64,000 bases of DNA from Lysobacter avium (GTDB taxonomy: Bacteria > Pseudomonadota > Gammaproteobacteria > Xanthomonadales > Xanthomonadaceae), in NCBI RefSeq assembly GCF_015209745.1, contig NZ_CP063657.1, positions 2,604,001 through 2,668,000 of the forward strand, in the 5' to 3' direction. Positions 35,407 through 44,383 of this stretch are shown here, piece after piece. Positions within the stretch are counted from its first letter, which is position 1; each line of letters starts with the position of its first letter. Below the pieces are notes generated by a model. It was not told where the DNA came from. It saw only the letters and a program-made list of their open reading frames with translations, and searched no databases. The translations under genes and the position numbers were made by a program.

Positions 35407-37169
35407 TGCAGATCGACCTCTGGCTGACGCTGGCCGTCCTGGCCGGCGCGGTTTACCTGTTTGTCAGCGAGAAGCTGGCCACCGACGTGGTCGCCCTGCT
35501 GGTGCTCGCCTCGTTGCTGGTGCTGGGGCTTGTGTCGCCGACGGAGGCGTTGTCGGGTTTCAGCAGCGAGGCGACGATCACCGTGGCGGCGATGTTCGTG
35601 CTCAGCGCCGGCCTGCAACGCAGCGGCGCATTGGAGGGCCTGGGCGAGGCGCTGGCGCGGATCCGCTGGAGCTGGCTGTTCGCGCTGGTGATGATGGTGG
35701 TGATCGCCTTCATCTCCGCCTTCGTCAACAACACCGCGGCGGTCGCGGTGTTCCTGCCGCTGGTGATCGCGGCCGCCATCTCCCAGCGCCGCGCCCCCTC
35801 CAAGTTGTTGATCCCCCTGTCCTACGCTGCGCAGTTCGGCGGCGTGTGCACGCTGGTGGGCACCTCGACCAACCTGCTGGTGAACTCGCTGGCGGTGCAA
35901 TCGGGCCGTGAAGGTTTCGGCCTGTTCGAGTTCGCGCCGCTGGGAATCATCTTCGTCGGCATCGGCATCACCTACCTCATGCTGTTCGGTCGCTTCCTGC
36001 TGCCGGACCTGGGCGTGCCGGAAGTCGATGACGGCGGCCTGGACGGCATCTTCCTGGTCGAACTGTTGGTTCCGGAAGGCTCGCCGGTCATCGGCACCGA
36101 AGCGATGAAGGCACTGCCGGAGGACATGGCGTCCAGGATGACCCTCAAGCTGGTCCGCGACGGTGCGATCCGGCCGCGCCGCAACACCAGCGTCGAGGCC
36201 GGCGATCGGCTGCTGCTGCGCGGGGAATGGAGCCTGATCCAACGCCTGCGCAAGCAGCTCAAGCTGGAGTTCGACCACGTCGCGCGCGATCTGGAGGGCG
36301 ACGTCGAAGCAGCGCGCCTGCACGCCAAGGTGATGATCGCGCCCGGCTCGCACCTGGTCGGCCACACCCTGGCCAGCCTGCGCTTCGGCCATGTCTACCG
36401 GGCCCGCGTGAGGGGCATGCAGAGGCAACAGCGCGCACCGTTCTGGCAGCACATCGACCATGCGCCACTGGCCGTCGGCGACATCCTGCTGGTGGACAGC
36501 ACCGAGGCCGCGCTGTCGACGCTGCGCGACGACGCCAATTTTGTCGTTTTGGCGGAACGCGTGCAGCCGCGGGTGGACAAGCAGCGCGCGTGGACCTCGT
36601 TCCTGGTCATGTTCGCGGTGATCGGCGCGGCGGGTCTGGGCCTGCTGCCGATCGTGGCCTCGGCGATCCTGGGCTGCGTGGCGCTGATCGTCCTGCGCTG
36701 CCTGGAGCCCGACGAGGCCTACGCGGCGGTCGACTGGCGGGTGGTGATGCTGCTGGCCGGCGTCCTCCCGCTGGGCATCGCCCTGGAGCGTTCGGGCGGC
36801 GCGGACTGGCTGGCCCATAACGCCATTGGCCTGGTCGGACATATGGGCCCGGTGGTCTCGCTGGCGGTGATCTACCTCATGACCTCGGTGCTGACAGAGA
36901 TGATGAGCAACAACGCCGCCGCGGTGTTGATCGTGCCGATCGCGATCGCCACGGCCGAGTCACTGGGCGTGGATGCCAAGCCCTTCCTGGTCGCGGTGGC
37001 CTTCGCCGCCTCCACCGCCTTCGCCACCCCGGTGGGCTACCAGACCAACGCCATGGTCCACGCGGCCGGTGGCTACAAGTTCTCCGATTTCATGCGCATC
37101 GGGCTGCCACTGACGGTGATCTTCTGGGTCACCGCGGTACTGCTCATTCCGGTCTACTTCCCGTTCTGA
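35406..37169 (+). CDS. SLC13/SAC1-type anion:sodium symporter with two RCK_C (TrkA_C) domains
   Basis: A 587-residue inner-membrane transporter. There are roughly six hydrophobic helices before residue 205 and about six after 390. Between them lie two soluble TrkA_C/RCK_C domains (about 210-285, EDMASRMTLKLVRDGAIRP; about 305-395, LRFGHVYRARVRG). Transport signatures are AFVNNTAAVAVFLPLV and GTSTNLLVNSLAV in the first half and MMSNNAAAVLIVPIAIA with ATPVGYQTNAMV in the second. Such proteins carry sulfate, phosphate or dicarboxylates; the substrate is not decided here. The start codon overlaps the leader ORF stop. Confidence 0.92.
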   Translation: MQIDLWLTLAVLAGAVYLFVSEKLATDVVALLVLASLLVLGLVSPTEALSGFSSEATITVAAMFVLSAGLQRSGALEGLGEALARIRWSWLFALVMMVVIAFISAFVNNTAAVAVFLPLVIAAAISQRRAPSKLLIPLSYAAQFGGVCTLVGTSTNLLVNSLAVQSGREGFGLFEFAPLGIIFVGIGITYLMLFGRFLLPDLGVPEVDDGGLDGIFLVELLVPEGSPVIGTEAMKALPEDMASRMTLKLVRDGAIRPRRNTSVEAGDRLLLRGEWSLIQRLRKQLKLEFDHVARDLEGDVEAARLHAKVMIAPGSHLVGHTLASLRFGHVYRARVRGMQRQQRAPFWQHIDHAPLAVGDILLVDSTEAALSTLRDDANFVVLAERVQPRVDKQRAWTSFLVMFAVIGAAGLGLLPIVASAILGCVALIVLRCLEPDEAYAAVDWRVVMLLAGVLPLGIALERSGGADWLAHNAIGLVGHMGPVVSLAVIYLMTSVLTEMMSNNAAAVLIVPIAIATAESLGVDAKPFLVAVAFAASTAFATPVGYQTNAMVHAAGGYKFSDFMRIGLPLTVIFWVTAVLLIPVYFPF

Positions 37170-37233
37170 TCCCGCGCCGCCCGCCACGGCGGGACCGGCA
37201 ACCGCCCAACTGGCCCGCGGCGGCGCAAGCGGG

Positions 37234-37239
37234 GACAAT
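37234..37239 (+). promoter_or_regulatory. Minus-10 box of a probably leaderless esterase gene
   Basis: GACAAT lies exactly six bases before the ATG at 37246, with no ribosome binding site between. Confidence 0.45.
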
Positions 37240-37245
37240 GGCGCC

Positions 37246-37929
37246 ATGGAAACCAACGCTGCAATGCTCGAGACCGTCGAGCACGAGACCGGCCCGGCGC
37301 CGGAATGGTCGGTGATCTGGCTGCATGGCCTGGGTGCCGACGGCAACGACTTCGCCCCGATCGTCCCGGAACTGGTGGGTCGCGACTGGCCCGCACTGCG
37401 CTTCGTGTTCCCGCATGCGCCGGTGCGCGCGGTGACGGTCAACAACGGCGCGCGGATGCGGGCCTGGTACGACATCCGCGATTTCGACCTGGCCAACCGT
37501 GCCGACGAGGTCGGGGTGGAGGAATCCGTCGCCCAGGTCGAGGCGCTGATTGCACGCGAAGTGCAGCGTGGGGTGCCGGCTGGTCGGATCCTCCTGGCGG
37601 GGTTTTCCCAGGGCGGCGCAATCGTGCTGGCCACCGGGCTGCGCCGGCGCGAACCACTGGCCGGGCTGGTCGCGCTGTCGACCTACCTGCCCATGGCCAA
37701 CCGCGCAGAGGAACTGCTGCAGGCGGGCGCGGGCGCGCAGCCGCTGTTCATGGCCCACGGCACGCACGATCCGGTGGTGCCGTTCCAGGCCGGTGAGCGC
37801 AGCGCGGAGGCGATGCGCAAACTGGGCTTCAACGTCGAGTGGCATGCCTACCCGATGGCGCACCAGGTGTGCGCCGAACAGATCCAGGCGCTGGGTGAGT
37901 GGATGGCGGCGCGTTTCGTCGCGGCTTGA
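37246..37929 (+). CDS. Carboxylesterase/phospholipase of the alpha/beta-hydrolase fold
   Basis: A 227-residue cytosolic esterase of the Abhydrolase_2 (acyl-protein thioesterase/YpfH-like) family. The oxyanion-hole sequence is WLHGLGADGNDF. The nucleophile is Ser121 in GFSQGG, with Asp175 in HGTHDPVVPF and His206 in YPMAHQVC completing the triad. An ATG six codons downstream (MLETVE) is an alternative start, but the first ATG sits at the right distance from a minus-10 box. Substrates are probably short acyl esters. It lies 76 bp after the transporter gene. Confidence 0.94.
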   Translation: METNAAMLETVEHETGPAPEWSVIWLHGLGADGNDFAPIVPELVGRDWPALRFVFPHAPVRAVTVNNGARMRAWYDIRDFDLANRADEVGVEESVAQVEALIAREVQRGVPAGRILLAGFSQGGAIVLATGLRRREPLAGLVALSTYLPMANRAEELLQAGAGAQPLFMAHGTHDPVVPFQAGERSAEAMRKLGFNVEWHAYPMAHQVCAEQIQALGEWMAARFVAA

Positions 37930-37968
37930 ACGGGGAAGCGGCTGCACGGCCGCAATGGGGGAGAAGCG

Positions 37969-38724
37969 ATGAAGGTGGTCATAGCCGACGATGAGCCGCT
38001 GGCCCGCACGCGCCTGCGCAGCCTGCTCAACGACATGCCGGGGATCGAGCTGGTCGCCGAGGCCGGCGACGGGCACCAGGCCCTGCAGGCATGCGCGGAG
38101 CATGCACCGGACCTGGTCCTGCTGGACATCGCCATGCCTGGCATGGACGGGCTGGAAGCCGCGCGCCACATGGCCACCCTGGAAGCGCGCCCGGCGGTGG
38201 TGTTCTGCACCGCCTACGACGCCCACGCGCTGTCCGCCTTCGAGGCCGAAGCCATCGACTACCTGGTCAAGCCGGTGCGTGCGGAGCGGCTGACCGCGGC
38301 GCTGGACCGCGTGCGTACCTTCCGCGCCGGCGCGGCGCGCAGCGCAACCGCGCTTGACGGAGCCACGCCGCCGTCCGCCGTTGATAGCGCCCCGCGCAGC
38401 CACCTGTGCGCGCGGCTGCGCGGTGGCCTGCGGCTGATTCCACTGGACGAGGTGCGCTACCTGTTTGCCGACGAGAAGTACGTCGTGGTCCACCACGCCG
38501 GCGGCGAGGACCTGATCGAGGAATCGCTGCGTTCGCTGGAGGAGGAATTCAGCGAGCGCTTCGTGCGCATCCATCGCAACTGCCTGGTGGCGCGCGACCG
38601 CATCGTCGAGCTGCGACGCAGCCCGGAGGGCCAGGTCACGGTGATCCTGCGCGCGGTGGAGCAACCGTTGGAGGTCAGTCGCCGCTGCGTCGCGGCCGTT
38701 CGTGAAACCCTCCTGCAGCTGTAA
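37969..38724 (+). CDS. LytTR response regulator (AlgR type)
   Basis: A 251-residue two-component regulator. The receiver domain has the acidic pair Asp7/Asp8, phospho-acceptor Asp53 ([11 protein letters not shown]) and Lys101 ([11 protein letters not shown]). After an Ala/Pro linker, the LytTR DNA-binding domain spans about 145-248 ([40 protein letters not shown]). A good Shine-Dalgarno, GGGGGAGAAGCG, precedes the ATG. No AlgZ-type histidine kinase is adjacent, so its partner is elsewhere. The position directly before hemC matches the algR-hemC order of pseudomonads and xanthomonads. Confidence 0.93.
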   Translation: MKVVIADDEPLARTRLRSLLNDMPGIELVAEAGDGHQALQACAEHAPDLVLLDIAMPGMDGLEAARHMATLEARPAVVFCTAYDAHALSAFEAEAIDYLVKPVRAERLTAALDRVRTFRAGAARSATALDGATPPSAVDSAPRSHLCARLRGGLRLIPLDEVRYLFADEKYVVVHHAGGEDLIEESLRSLEEEFSERFVRIHRNCLVARDRIVELRRSPEGQVTVILRAVEQPLEVSRRCVAAVRETLLQL

Positions 38725-38729
38725 CCGGC

Positions 38730-38735
38730 GATAAT
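38730..38735 (+). promoter_or_regulatory. Minus-10 box of a probably leaderless hemC gene
   Basis: GATAAT lies six bases before the hemC ATG and directly after the stop codon of the LytTR gene. There is no Shine-Dalgarno. Confidence 0.5.
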
Positions 38736-38741
38736 GGGCGC

Positions 38742-39659
38742 ATGACGACCCTGCGCATCGCCACCCGTAAAAGCCCGCTCGCCCTGTGGCAGAGCGAACA
38801 TGTCGCCACCGCCCTGCGCGCCGCCCATCCCGGCCTGCAGGTCGAGCTGGTGCCTATGAGCACCCGGGGCGACGAGGTGCTGGACCGGCCGCTGGCGGCG
38901 ATCGGTGGCAAGGGTCTGTTCCTGAAGGAGCTCGAGGTCGCGATGCTGCGCGGCGAGGCCGACTGCGCGGTGCACTCGCTCAAGGACGTGCCGATGGACC
39001 TGGAGCCCGGCTTCGCCCTGCCGGCCATCCTGGAGCGTGCCGACTACGCCGATGCCTTCATCAGCAACCGCTTCGAGGATATCGGCAGCCTGCCCCAGGG
39101 CGCGGTGGTCGGCACCTCATCGCTGCGCCGGCAGGCCCAGCTGCGCGCGCTGCGCCCGGACCTGCAGTTGCGCGACCTGCGCGGCAACGTCAACACCCGC
39201 CTGGCCAAGCTGGATGCCGGCGACTACGACGCCATCGTGCTTGCGTGCGCCGGCCTGCACCGGCTCGGCCTGGGCGATCGGATCCGCTCCCGGCTGCTGG
39301 TGCCCGACTGGCTGCCGGCACCCGCCCAGGGCGCGATCGCGATCGAGTGCCGGGACGACGATCCGGCCATCGCCTCCATCTGCGCGGCGCTGGATCACGC
39401 CCACACCCGCACCTGCGTGGAGGCCGAGCGCGCGATGAACCGCGCCTTGCACGGCAGTTGCCATGTGCCGGTCGCCGGCTACGCCGCGCTGGACGGTGAT
39501 GCGTTGTCGCTGCACGGGATGGTCGGTTGCGCCGAGGACGGCCGCTCGGTGCGCGCATTCAGCACCGGCCGCGCCGATGACCCCGCAGCGCTGGGTCGCG
39601 ACGTGGCGGAAGGGCTGCTCAGGCAGGGTGCCGGCGAGTTCCTGCCGCCGCGCGGCTGA
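38742..39659 (+). CDS. hemC: Porphobilinogen deaminase (hydroxymethylbilane synthase)
   Basis: A 305-residue cytosolic enzyme that assembles four porphobilinogens into hydroxymethylbilane for haem. The N-terminus reads [17 protein letters not shown]. Conserved arginines lie in [11 protein letters not shown] and [12 protein letters not shown], and the dipyrromethane cofactor is attached at Cys240 in [13 protein letters not shown]. Length and motifs are standard. It follows the LytTR regulator by 17 bp but appears to have its own minus-10 element. Confidence 0.98.
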   Translation: MTTLRIATRKSPLALWQSEHVATALRAAHPGLQVELVPMSTRGDEVLDRPLAAIGGKGLFLKELEVAMLRGEADCAVHSLKDVPMDLEPGFALPAILERADYADAFISNRFEDIGSLPQGAVVGTSSLRRQAQLRALRPDLQLRDLRGNVNTRLAKLDAGDYDAIVLACAGLHRLGLGDRIRSRLLVPDWLPAPAQGAIAIECRDDDPAIASICAALDHAHTRTCVEAERAMNRALHGSCHVPVAGYAALDGDALSLHGMVGCAEDGRSVRAFSTGRADDPAALGRDVAEGLLRQGAGEFLPPRG

Positions 39660-39684
39660 CACGCGCACGGCCTGACCGAAGCAA

Positions 39685-40350
39685 TCAGAACCTCCGACGC
39701 AGCTTGAGCGTCGACTCCGCGGACTCCGATCCGCTCTGCCCGGTTTCCCGGTGGCGAATCTGGAAATCGCTTTCCAGCGTCCACTCCGGCCACAGCGACA
39801 CGTCCAGCCCGAAGGACTGTTTGACGAAGGTGCTGCCGTCCTGGCCGGCCTCGAACTGGATGCGCTGCGACCAGTTGGCGCGGTCGTTGATGCGATGGCC
39901 AAAATCCACCGCCCCGCGCAGCACCGCGCCACGATGGTCGATCCCGTCATCGTTCAGCGGCGCCAGGCGGTAACCGGCGCCCACCTGCAGGCCGAGGCGG
40001 GTCGGACCGTCACGCAGCGCATCGACGTGGTAGCGCGTGCCGACGCGCCAGTTGTTGGAGTAGCTGGCTGTGCGATCGCGTGGGCGCGCCGGTGCCCACA
40101 GACTGATCCAGCGCTGGCTGCCCGGCAGTGCCGGCCGTGCCTTGCGCTTGTCGTGGAAGGTCAGGCTTGGTGCCAATGCCGAGCCGCGCCGCCACTCCTC
40201 GTCGCCGCAGCGGGTGGAGTAGCAGAACTGCCGCAGTTGCGCCGGATCGCTTCCCAGCTGGACCAGCGTGGGATCACCGGACACCGCGGAGGCAGCAGGC
40301 AAGGTGGTGAACGGAATGACCGCCAGGGCCATTCCCAGTACGACGCTCAT
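39685..40350 (-). CDS. Putative outer-membrane beta-barrel protein
   Basis: A 221-residue protein with an N-terminal signal-like segment (MSVVLGMALAVIPFTTLPAASA). Alternating hydrophobic/polar strands follow (YSNNWRVGTRYHVDAL, TRLGLQVGAGYRLAPL, TLESDFQIRHRE), and the last residue is Phe, as in outer-membrane barrels. The closest style I can suggest is a DUF481/YdiY-like barrel, but the match is weak. It converges on hemC with 25 bp between them and no obvious terminator. Confidence 0.6.
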   Translation of the reverse strand: MSVVLGMALAVIPFTTLPAASAVSGDPTLVQLGSDPAQLRQFCYSTRCGDEEWRRGSALAPSLTFHDKRKARPALPGSQRWISLWAPARPRDRTASYSNNWRVGTRYHVDALRDGPTRLGLQVGAGYRLAPLNDDGIDHRGAVLRGAVDFGHRINDRANWSQRIQFEAGQDGSTFVKQSFGLDVSLWPEWTLESDFQIRHRETGQSGSESAESTLKLRRRF

Positions 40351-40447
40351 TGTTGAACATGCTTAACACGGGCCCGTGAGTATGCCCCGAAGCCCGCGCC
40401 AGGTTGGATACCGCGCTTAAACGGCGCACCGACGATCGATGCCGACG

Positions 40448-41791
40448 TCAGCGCTTTTCGTGCGCTCGCTCGTCGGGCAGGTCGCGCTGCGCGCGAACGA
40501 TCCCCCATGCGCCCAGCGTCATGCCCAGCGCGACGAAGATGCCGGCCGCAAACACCATGCTCGAACCCAGCACCGCGAGCGCCTTGTGCAACCACACGAA
40601 GGTCAGGTCACCGCCGCGGTAGACCACCGTGTCGATCACCGCCTTGGCTTTGTAGCGCGACTCGCGGTCTACACGCGTGTACAGCGTCTCGCGCGCCGGC
40701 TTGGCCAGGGAGAACTCACCGGAGCGGGTCACCACCTGCACGATCGCCACCATCAGCGGCAGCGGCGAGGCTGCCAGCAGGCAGTAGCCCAGCAGGATCG
40801 CAATGGCCGGGCCCAGCAGCGCCGGCGCCACCCCGAAACGCTGAAGCAGCGAGCGGGTGACGAATATCTGCACCAGCAGGGTCACGCCGTTGACAGCCCA
40901 GTCGACCGTCGCGTAATACCAGGTGCCCGCCTCCGCACCGGGATAGAACTGTTTCACGATCGCCGCCTGCTCGTTGTAGAGCAAGGTGCCCACACCGACC
41001 CCGAAAAACATGGTGATCGCCAGCGCGCGCAGCAGGGGCCGCTGCCAGACCAGTTTCAGCCCGGCCAGCATCGAGCCACCCATCGCCTGCTCGCCGCCGG
41101 TCTCGCCGTGCTGCTCCTCGCGTCGCCGCGCCCACGGGCGCAGCTTGAGGATGCACAGCAGGCAGATGGCGAGGAATCCGGCCGACACCAGCAGCAGGTT
41201 GGCCACGCCGATCACCTCGACCAGCAGGCGGGTGATGCCGGGCCCGACCAGCGCACCGATCGTGCCGCCCGCGCCGATGTAGCCGTACACCAGCTTGGCC
41301 TGCTGGTTGTCGAACACGTCGGCCATGAAGCTCCAGAACACGGTCACCGCGAACAGGTTGAACACCGCCGTCCAGATGAAGAACGCCCCGCCTCGGCCGG
41401 CGACGCCGGTATGGAAAAGGCCGAAGAAAAACAGCAGACAGGCGATGAAAAACAGATACACGACCGGCAGGAACACGCGCCGCGGAAAGCGCGCGACCAG
41501 CGCGCCGTACACCGGCTGCAGCACCACCATCGTGACAAACGTGCCGGTGAACAGCAGTTGCAGGGTGTACTCGCCCAGGGCGAAGCCCGCGCCGTCGGCC
41601 AAGTCCAGCAGCCACTGCGGAAACACCGTGCTGGGATCGCCGGAGGCGCCCATCGCATCGCGTACCGGCCGCACCACGTAGTAACCACACAGCAGGCTGA
41701 AGAAATACAGCAGCGACCACCACAGCGGCGGCGACTCGGCCAGCGCCGCGCGCAGTCGCCGGACCCGGCCCAGACCGCTGGAATCGCTCAC
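40448..41791 (-). CDS. MFS-type carrier resembling ADP/ATP (NTP) translocases
   Basis: A 447-residue membrane protein with about twelve hydrophobic segments. It opens with SLLYFFSLLCGYYVVRPVRDAMG, a sequence style shared with the Tlc/NTT ADP:ATP exchangers and their free-living bacterial relatives in the major facilitator group. Other marks are FWSFMADVFDNQQAKLVYGYIGAGGTIGALVGP and VDRESRYKAKAVIDTVVYRGGD. In a free-living bacterium it is unlikely to be an energy parasite transporter; the substrate is unknown. It overlaps the M48 protease gene by four bases, so the two are co-translated. Confidence 0.8.
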   Translation of the reverse strand: MSDSSGLGRVRRLRAALAESPPLWWSLLYFFSLLCGYYVVRPVRDAMGASGDPSTVFPQWLLDLADGAGFALGEYTLQLLFTGTFVTMVVLQPVYGALVARFPRRVFLPVVYLFFIACLLFFFGLFHTGVAGRGGAFFIWTAVFNLFAVTVFWSFMADVFDNQQAKLVYGYIGAGGTIGALVGPGITRLLVEVIGVANLLLVSAGFLAICLLCILKLRPWARRREEQHGETGGEQAMGGSMLAGLKLVWQRPLLRALAITMFFGVGVGTLLYNEQAAIVKQFYPGAEAGTWYYATVDWAVNGVTLLVQIFVTRSLLQRFGVAPALLGPAIAILLGYCLLAASPLPLMVAIVQVVTRSGEFSLAKPARETLYTRVDRESRYKAKAVIDTVVYRGGDLTFVWLHKALAVLGSSMVFAAGIFVALGMTLGAWGIVRAQRDLPDERAHEKR

Positions 41792-43695
41792 GCCTGGGCC
41801 AGCATCGGCGGCAACGGGCAGTGCAGCACGCCGCAGACGGTGCGCAGCAGCTCCGATTCGGCTACCGTCACGCGGCCGTCGTGACCGATCGCCAGTGTGA
41901 TCGCCTCAACCAGCAGGCGCTTGGCCAGCGGGTCCAGGGAATCCAGCGGAACCCACACATCCTCCAGCGCCAGCACCCCCTGCGATGGAACCACGTACGG
42001 CAGGGTCGCCTGCGGCAGTATCCGCTGCATGCCGGCGATGTAGGCCCGCCGCGCCACCGCGGCATCGGGATGACCGGACGAGGCCACCACCGCGAGCATG
42101 ATGGCGATTTCCTGCTTGACCTTCGGCGGACTGCGTCGGCCGGTCCGGGCGTAACGCGACGGATCCAGCGACTCGCGCAGCTGCACTGTCAGCAGACGAC
42201 CCAGGCAATATTCAAACAGTGACACGCTGCCATCGGCGAGCACCATCGCATTGGCAGCATCCAGGAACAGCTCCAGCTCCGGCCGGGGCCGCCGGCGCAG
42301 CACCGGGAACGCCAGCGCGGCCAGCGGCATCCGCAACGCCGGGTGCAGGCCCCGCAGTGGCTCTGCCATCGTCGCCAGGTCGGCGGCGACCGCACGACCC
42401 AGCCGCGCGCCGACCCCGAAAAGCTGTTTGTCGGCAATCGGCCTCTGGTCGTCCAGCAACAGGCCGAGGATCAACGGCATGACCTTTTCGCGGTCGGCGG
42501 CGAACACCCGCAGCTCTTCGGGAATCGCGGCCACGATGCCGCCCGCATGGCGGTAGTCGGTCGCGTCGGGCTGGCCTACGTGGCCCGACACCCGCTGTTC
42601 GTCGACGCGATAGTCGGCGCCGCTGGCCGGCAGCGGGCTGCTGTCATGCAATCCCAGTTGCACATCCTCTTCCAGCCCATGCGGCGGATGGTCCATCCAG
42701 CGCCGGGCCAGGGTGTCCAGTCGGGCGTTGGTAAATGAAGGATCCAATGCCTTGATCCGTTCCAGCACAGGCGGGTGCGTGGCCAACATCGGACCAAACA
42801 GGCTGCCGAAACGCAGGCCCTCGCCAAACAGCATATGGCTGATTTCCTCCGCGTCCGCGACGGCGAACAGATGCGAGCCGTCGGGCAACCCGGCGATCTT
42901 TTTCAAAGCCCCCGCCAGGCCCGTCGTCTGGCGCGTGAACTGGACAGCGCTTGCATCGGCCAGCCGCTCGCGGCTGCGGCTGATGCCGGCACGGATCATG
43001 CGCGCGAAGAACAGGCCGATCCAACCGACCACGAGGGCCACCACTGCGCCGGCCATCATGAAGATCGCTGCGGTGGGACCGCGCCCGCCGTCGCGCGAAC
43101 CGTACAAGCCGAAATGCAGCACCTTGTGCCCGATCAGCGCGATCATCGAGATCCCGAACAGCACTCCCACCAGACGCAGGTTGAGGCGCATGTCGCCATT
43201 GAGGATGTGGCTGAACTCATGCGCCACCACCGCCTGCAGCTCGTCGCGGTTCAGCCGCTCCAAGGCGCCACGCGTCACCGCGACCACCGCATCGGACGGC
43301 GAGTAACCGGCGGCGAAGGCGTTGATCCCGGCATCGTGCTCCAGCACATACAGCCGCGGCATCGGCACACCGGAGGCGATCGCCATTTCCTCGACCACAT
43401 TGCGGAAGCGCCGCAGGTCCGGATCGGTGCTGTCTTCCGGCGCGGGCTCGCCACCCATCTCCATCGCGATCGACTCGCCACCCCGACCCAGGCTCGCAAG
43501 GCGGTACAGCGAACCCATCCCGATCACCAGCAGGGTCAGCACCGTGCACCAGGCCAGAACCGCCACGTTGCTGCCGGCCACCGACCACGCGACGAGGTCT
43601 ACCGCCAGCACCACCGACACGACGGCAAGCGAAAACAATGCCAACAGGCGCGCGGAACTGCGCCGGGCAGCCGCCTGGTGTTCGAAGAAGTTCAT
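41788..43695 (-). CDS. HtpX-like M48 membrane protease with a C-terminal TerB-like extension
   Basis: A 635-residue protein, more than twice the length of HtpX. Two N-terminal membrane helices precede the M48 domain with zinc motif HEFSH (159-163) and a downstream helix pair. The second half (about 330-635) is not HtpX. It contains two acidic helical segments, AANAMVLADGSVSLFEYCL and EAITLAIGHDGRVTVAESEL, of the kind found in TerB/DjlA-like domains. It lies 33 bp after lemA. LemA and M48 proteases are a recurrent pair in bacteria. The extension may bind partners or metal; this is inferred. Confidence 0.9.
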   Translation of the reverse strand: MNFFEHQAAARRSSARLLALFSLAVVSVVLAVDLVAWSVAGSNVAVLAWCTVLTLLVIGMGSLYRLASLGRGGESIAMEMGGEPAPEDSTDPDLRRFRNVVEEMAIASGVPMPRLYVLEHDAGINAFAAGYSPSDAVVAVTRGALERLNRDELQAVVAHEFSHILNGDMRLNLRLVGVLFGISMIALIGHKVLHFGLYGSRDGGRGPTAAIFMMAGAVVALVVGWIGLFFARMIRAGISRSRERLADASAVQFTRQTTGLAGALKKIAGLPDGSHLFAVADAEEISHMLFGEGLRFGSLFGPMLATHPPVLERIKALDPSFTNARLDTLARRWMDHPPHGLEEDVQLGLHDSSPLPASGADYRVDEQRVSGHVGQPDATDYRHAGGIVAAIPEELRVFAADREKVMPLILGLLLDDQRPIADKQLFGVGARLGRAVAADLATMAEPLRGLHPALRMPLAALAFPVLRRRPRPELELFLDAANAMVLADGSVSLFEYCLGRLLTVQLRESLDPSRYARTGRRSPPKVKQEIAIMLAVVASSGHPDAAVARRAYIAGMQRILPQATLPYVVPSQGVLALEDVWVPLDSLDPLAKRLLVEAITLAIGHDGRVTVAESELLRTVCGVLHCPLPPMLAQA

Positions 43696-43728
43696 CCGAT
43701 CAACCCATCGTCGACGGCTTGACGCCGG

Positions 43729-44325
43729 TCAGAACGCGACTTTCGGGCTCTGCCGCATCTCGGCCTCTGCGCTCGGAATGGCGAGCAGGCCGGCCGGTCT
43801 GAAGCCGCAGTTCCCGGCGATCAGGCTCGCCGGGAACACTTCGCGGCGGTTGTTGTAAACGGTTACCCCGTCGTTGTATGCCTGACGGGAGAACGCTACC
43901 CGGTTCTCCGTGCTTCGCAGCTCTTCGGTCAACTCGCGCATGGTCTGGTTGGCCTGCAGTTCGGGGTAGGCCTCGGCCACCATCATGAGACGTCCCAGCG
44001 CGCCGCCGAGTACTCCTTCGCTGCTGCCAAGCCGGGCCATCGCCGCAGGATCACCTGGCACGCTCTTGGCCGCGGCCGCACCCGACATCGCCGCCGAGCG
44101 CGCGGTCATCACCGCTTCCAGGGTCTCGCGCTCGTGCGCCATGTAGCGCTTGGCGATCTCGACCAGGTTGGGGATCAGCTCGAAACGCCGCTGCAGCTGC
44201 ACATCGATCTGTGCGAACGCGTTCTTGTACGCGTTGCGGGCCGCGATCAGGCCGTTGTAGATCGCCACTACCCAGAAGATGAACAGGAGGACTAACCCCA
44301 ATAGAATCAGGAAGCTGAACATCAT
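43729..44325 (-). CDS. LemA family membrane protein
   Basis: A 198-residue protein of the LemA family. One N-terminal membrane helix (FSFLILLGLVLLFIFWVVAIYN) is followed by the family core NAFAQIDVQLQRRFELIPNL, then VEIAKRYMAHERETLEAV and an all-helical domain with the C-terminal NNRREVFPASLIAG block. I start it at the first of two adjacent ATGs, with AGAGG upstream. The long open frame upstream lies antisense to the serine hydrolase gene. It heads the lemA-M48-carrier operon. Confidence 0.95.
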   Translation of the reverse strand: MMFSFLILLGLVLLFIFWVVAIYNGLIAARNAYKNAFAQIDVQLQRRFELIPNLVEIAKRYMAHERETLEAVMTARSAAMSGAAAAKSVPGDPAAMARLGSSEGVLGGALGRLMMVAEAYPELQANQTMRELTEELRSTENRVAFSRQAYNDGVTVYNNRREVFPASLIAGNCGFRPAGLLAIPSAEAEMRQSPKVAF

Positions 44326-44383
44326 TGCTCGCAAACCTCTGGAAAACGGCGTTATGATCGGGTGAACCCAGCATACGCAGGCG

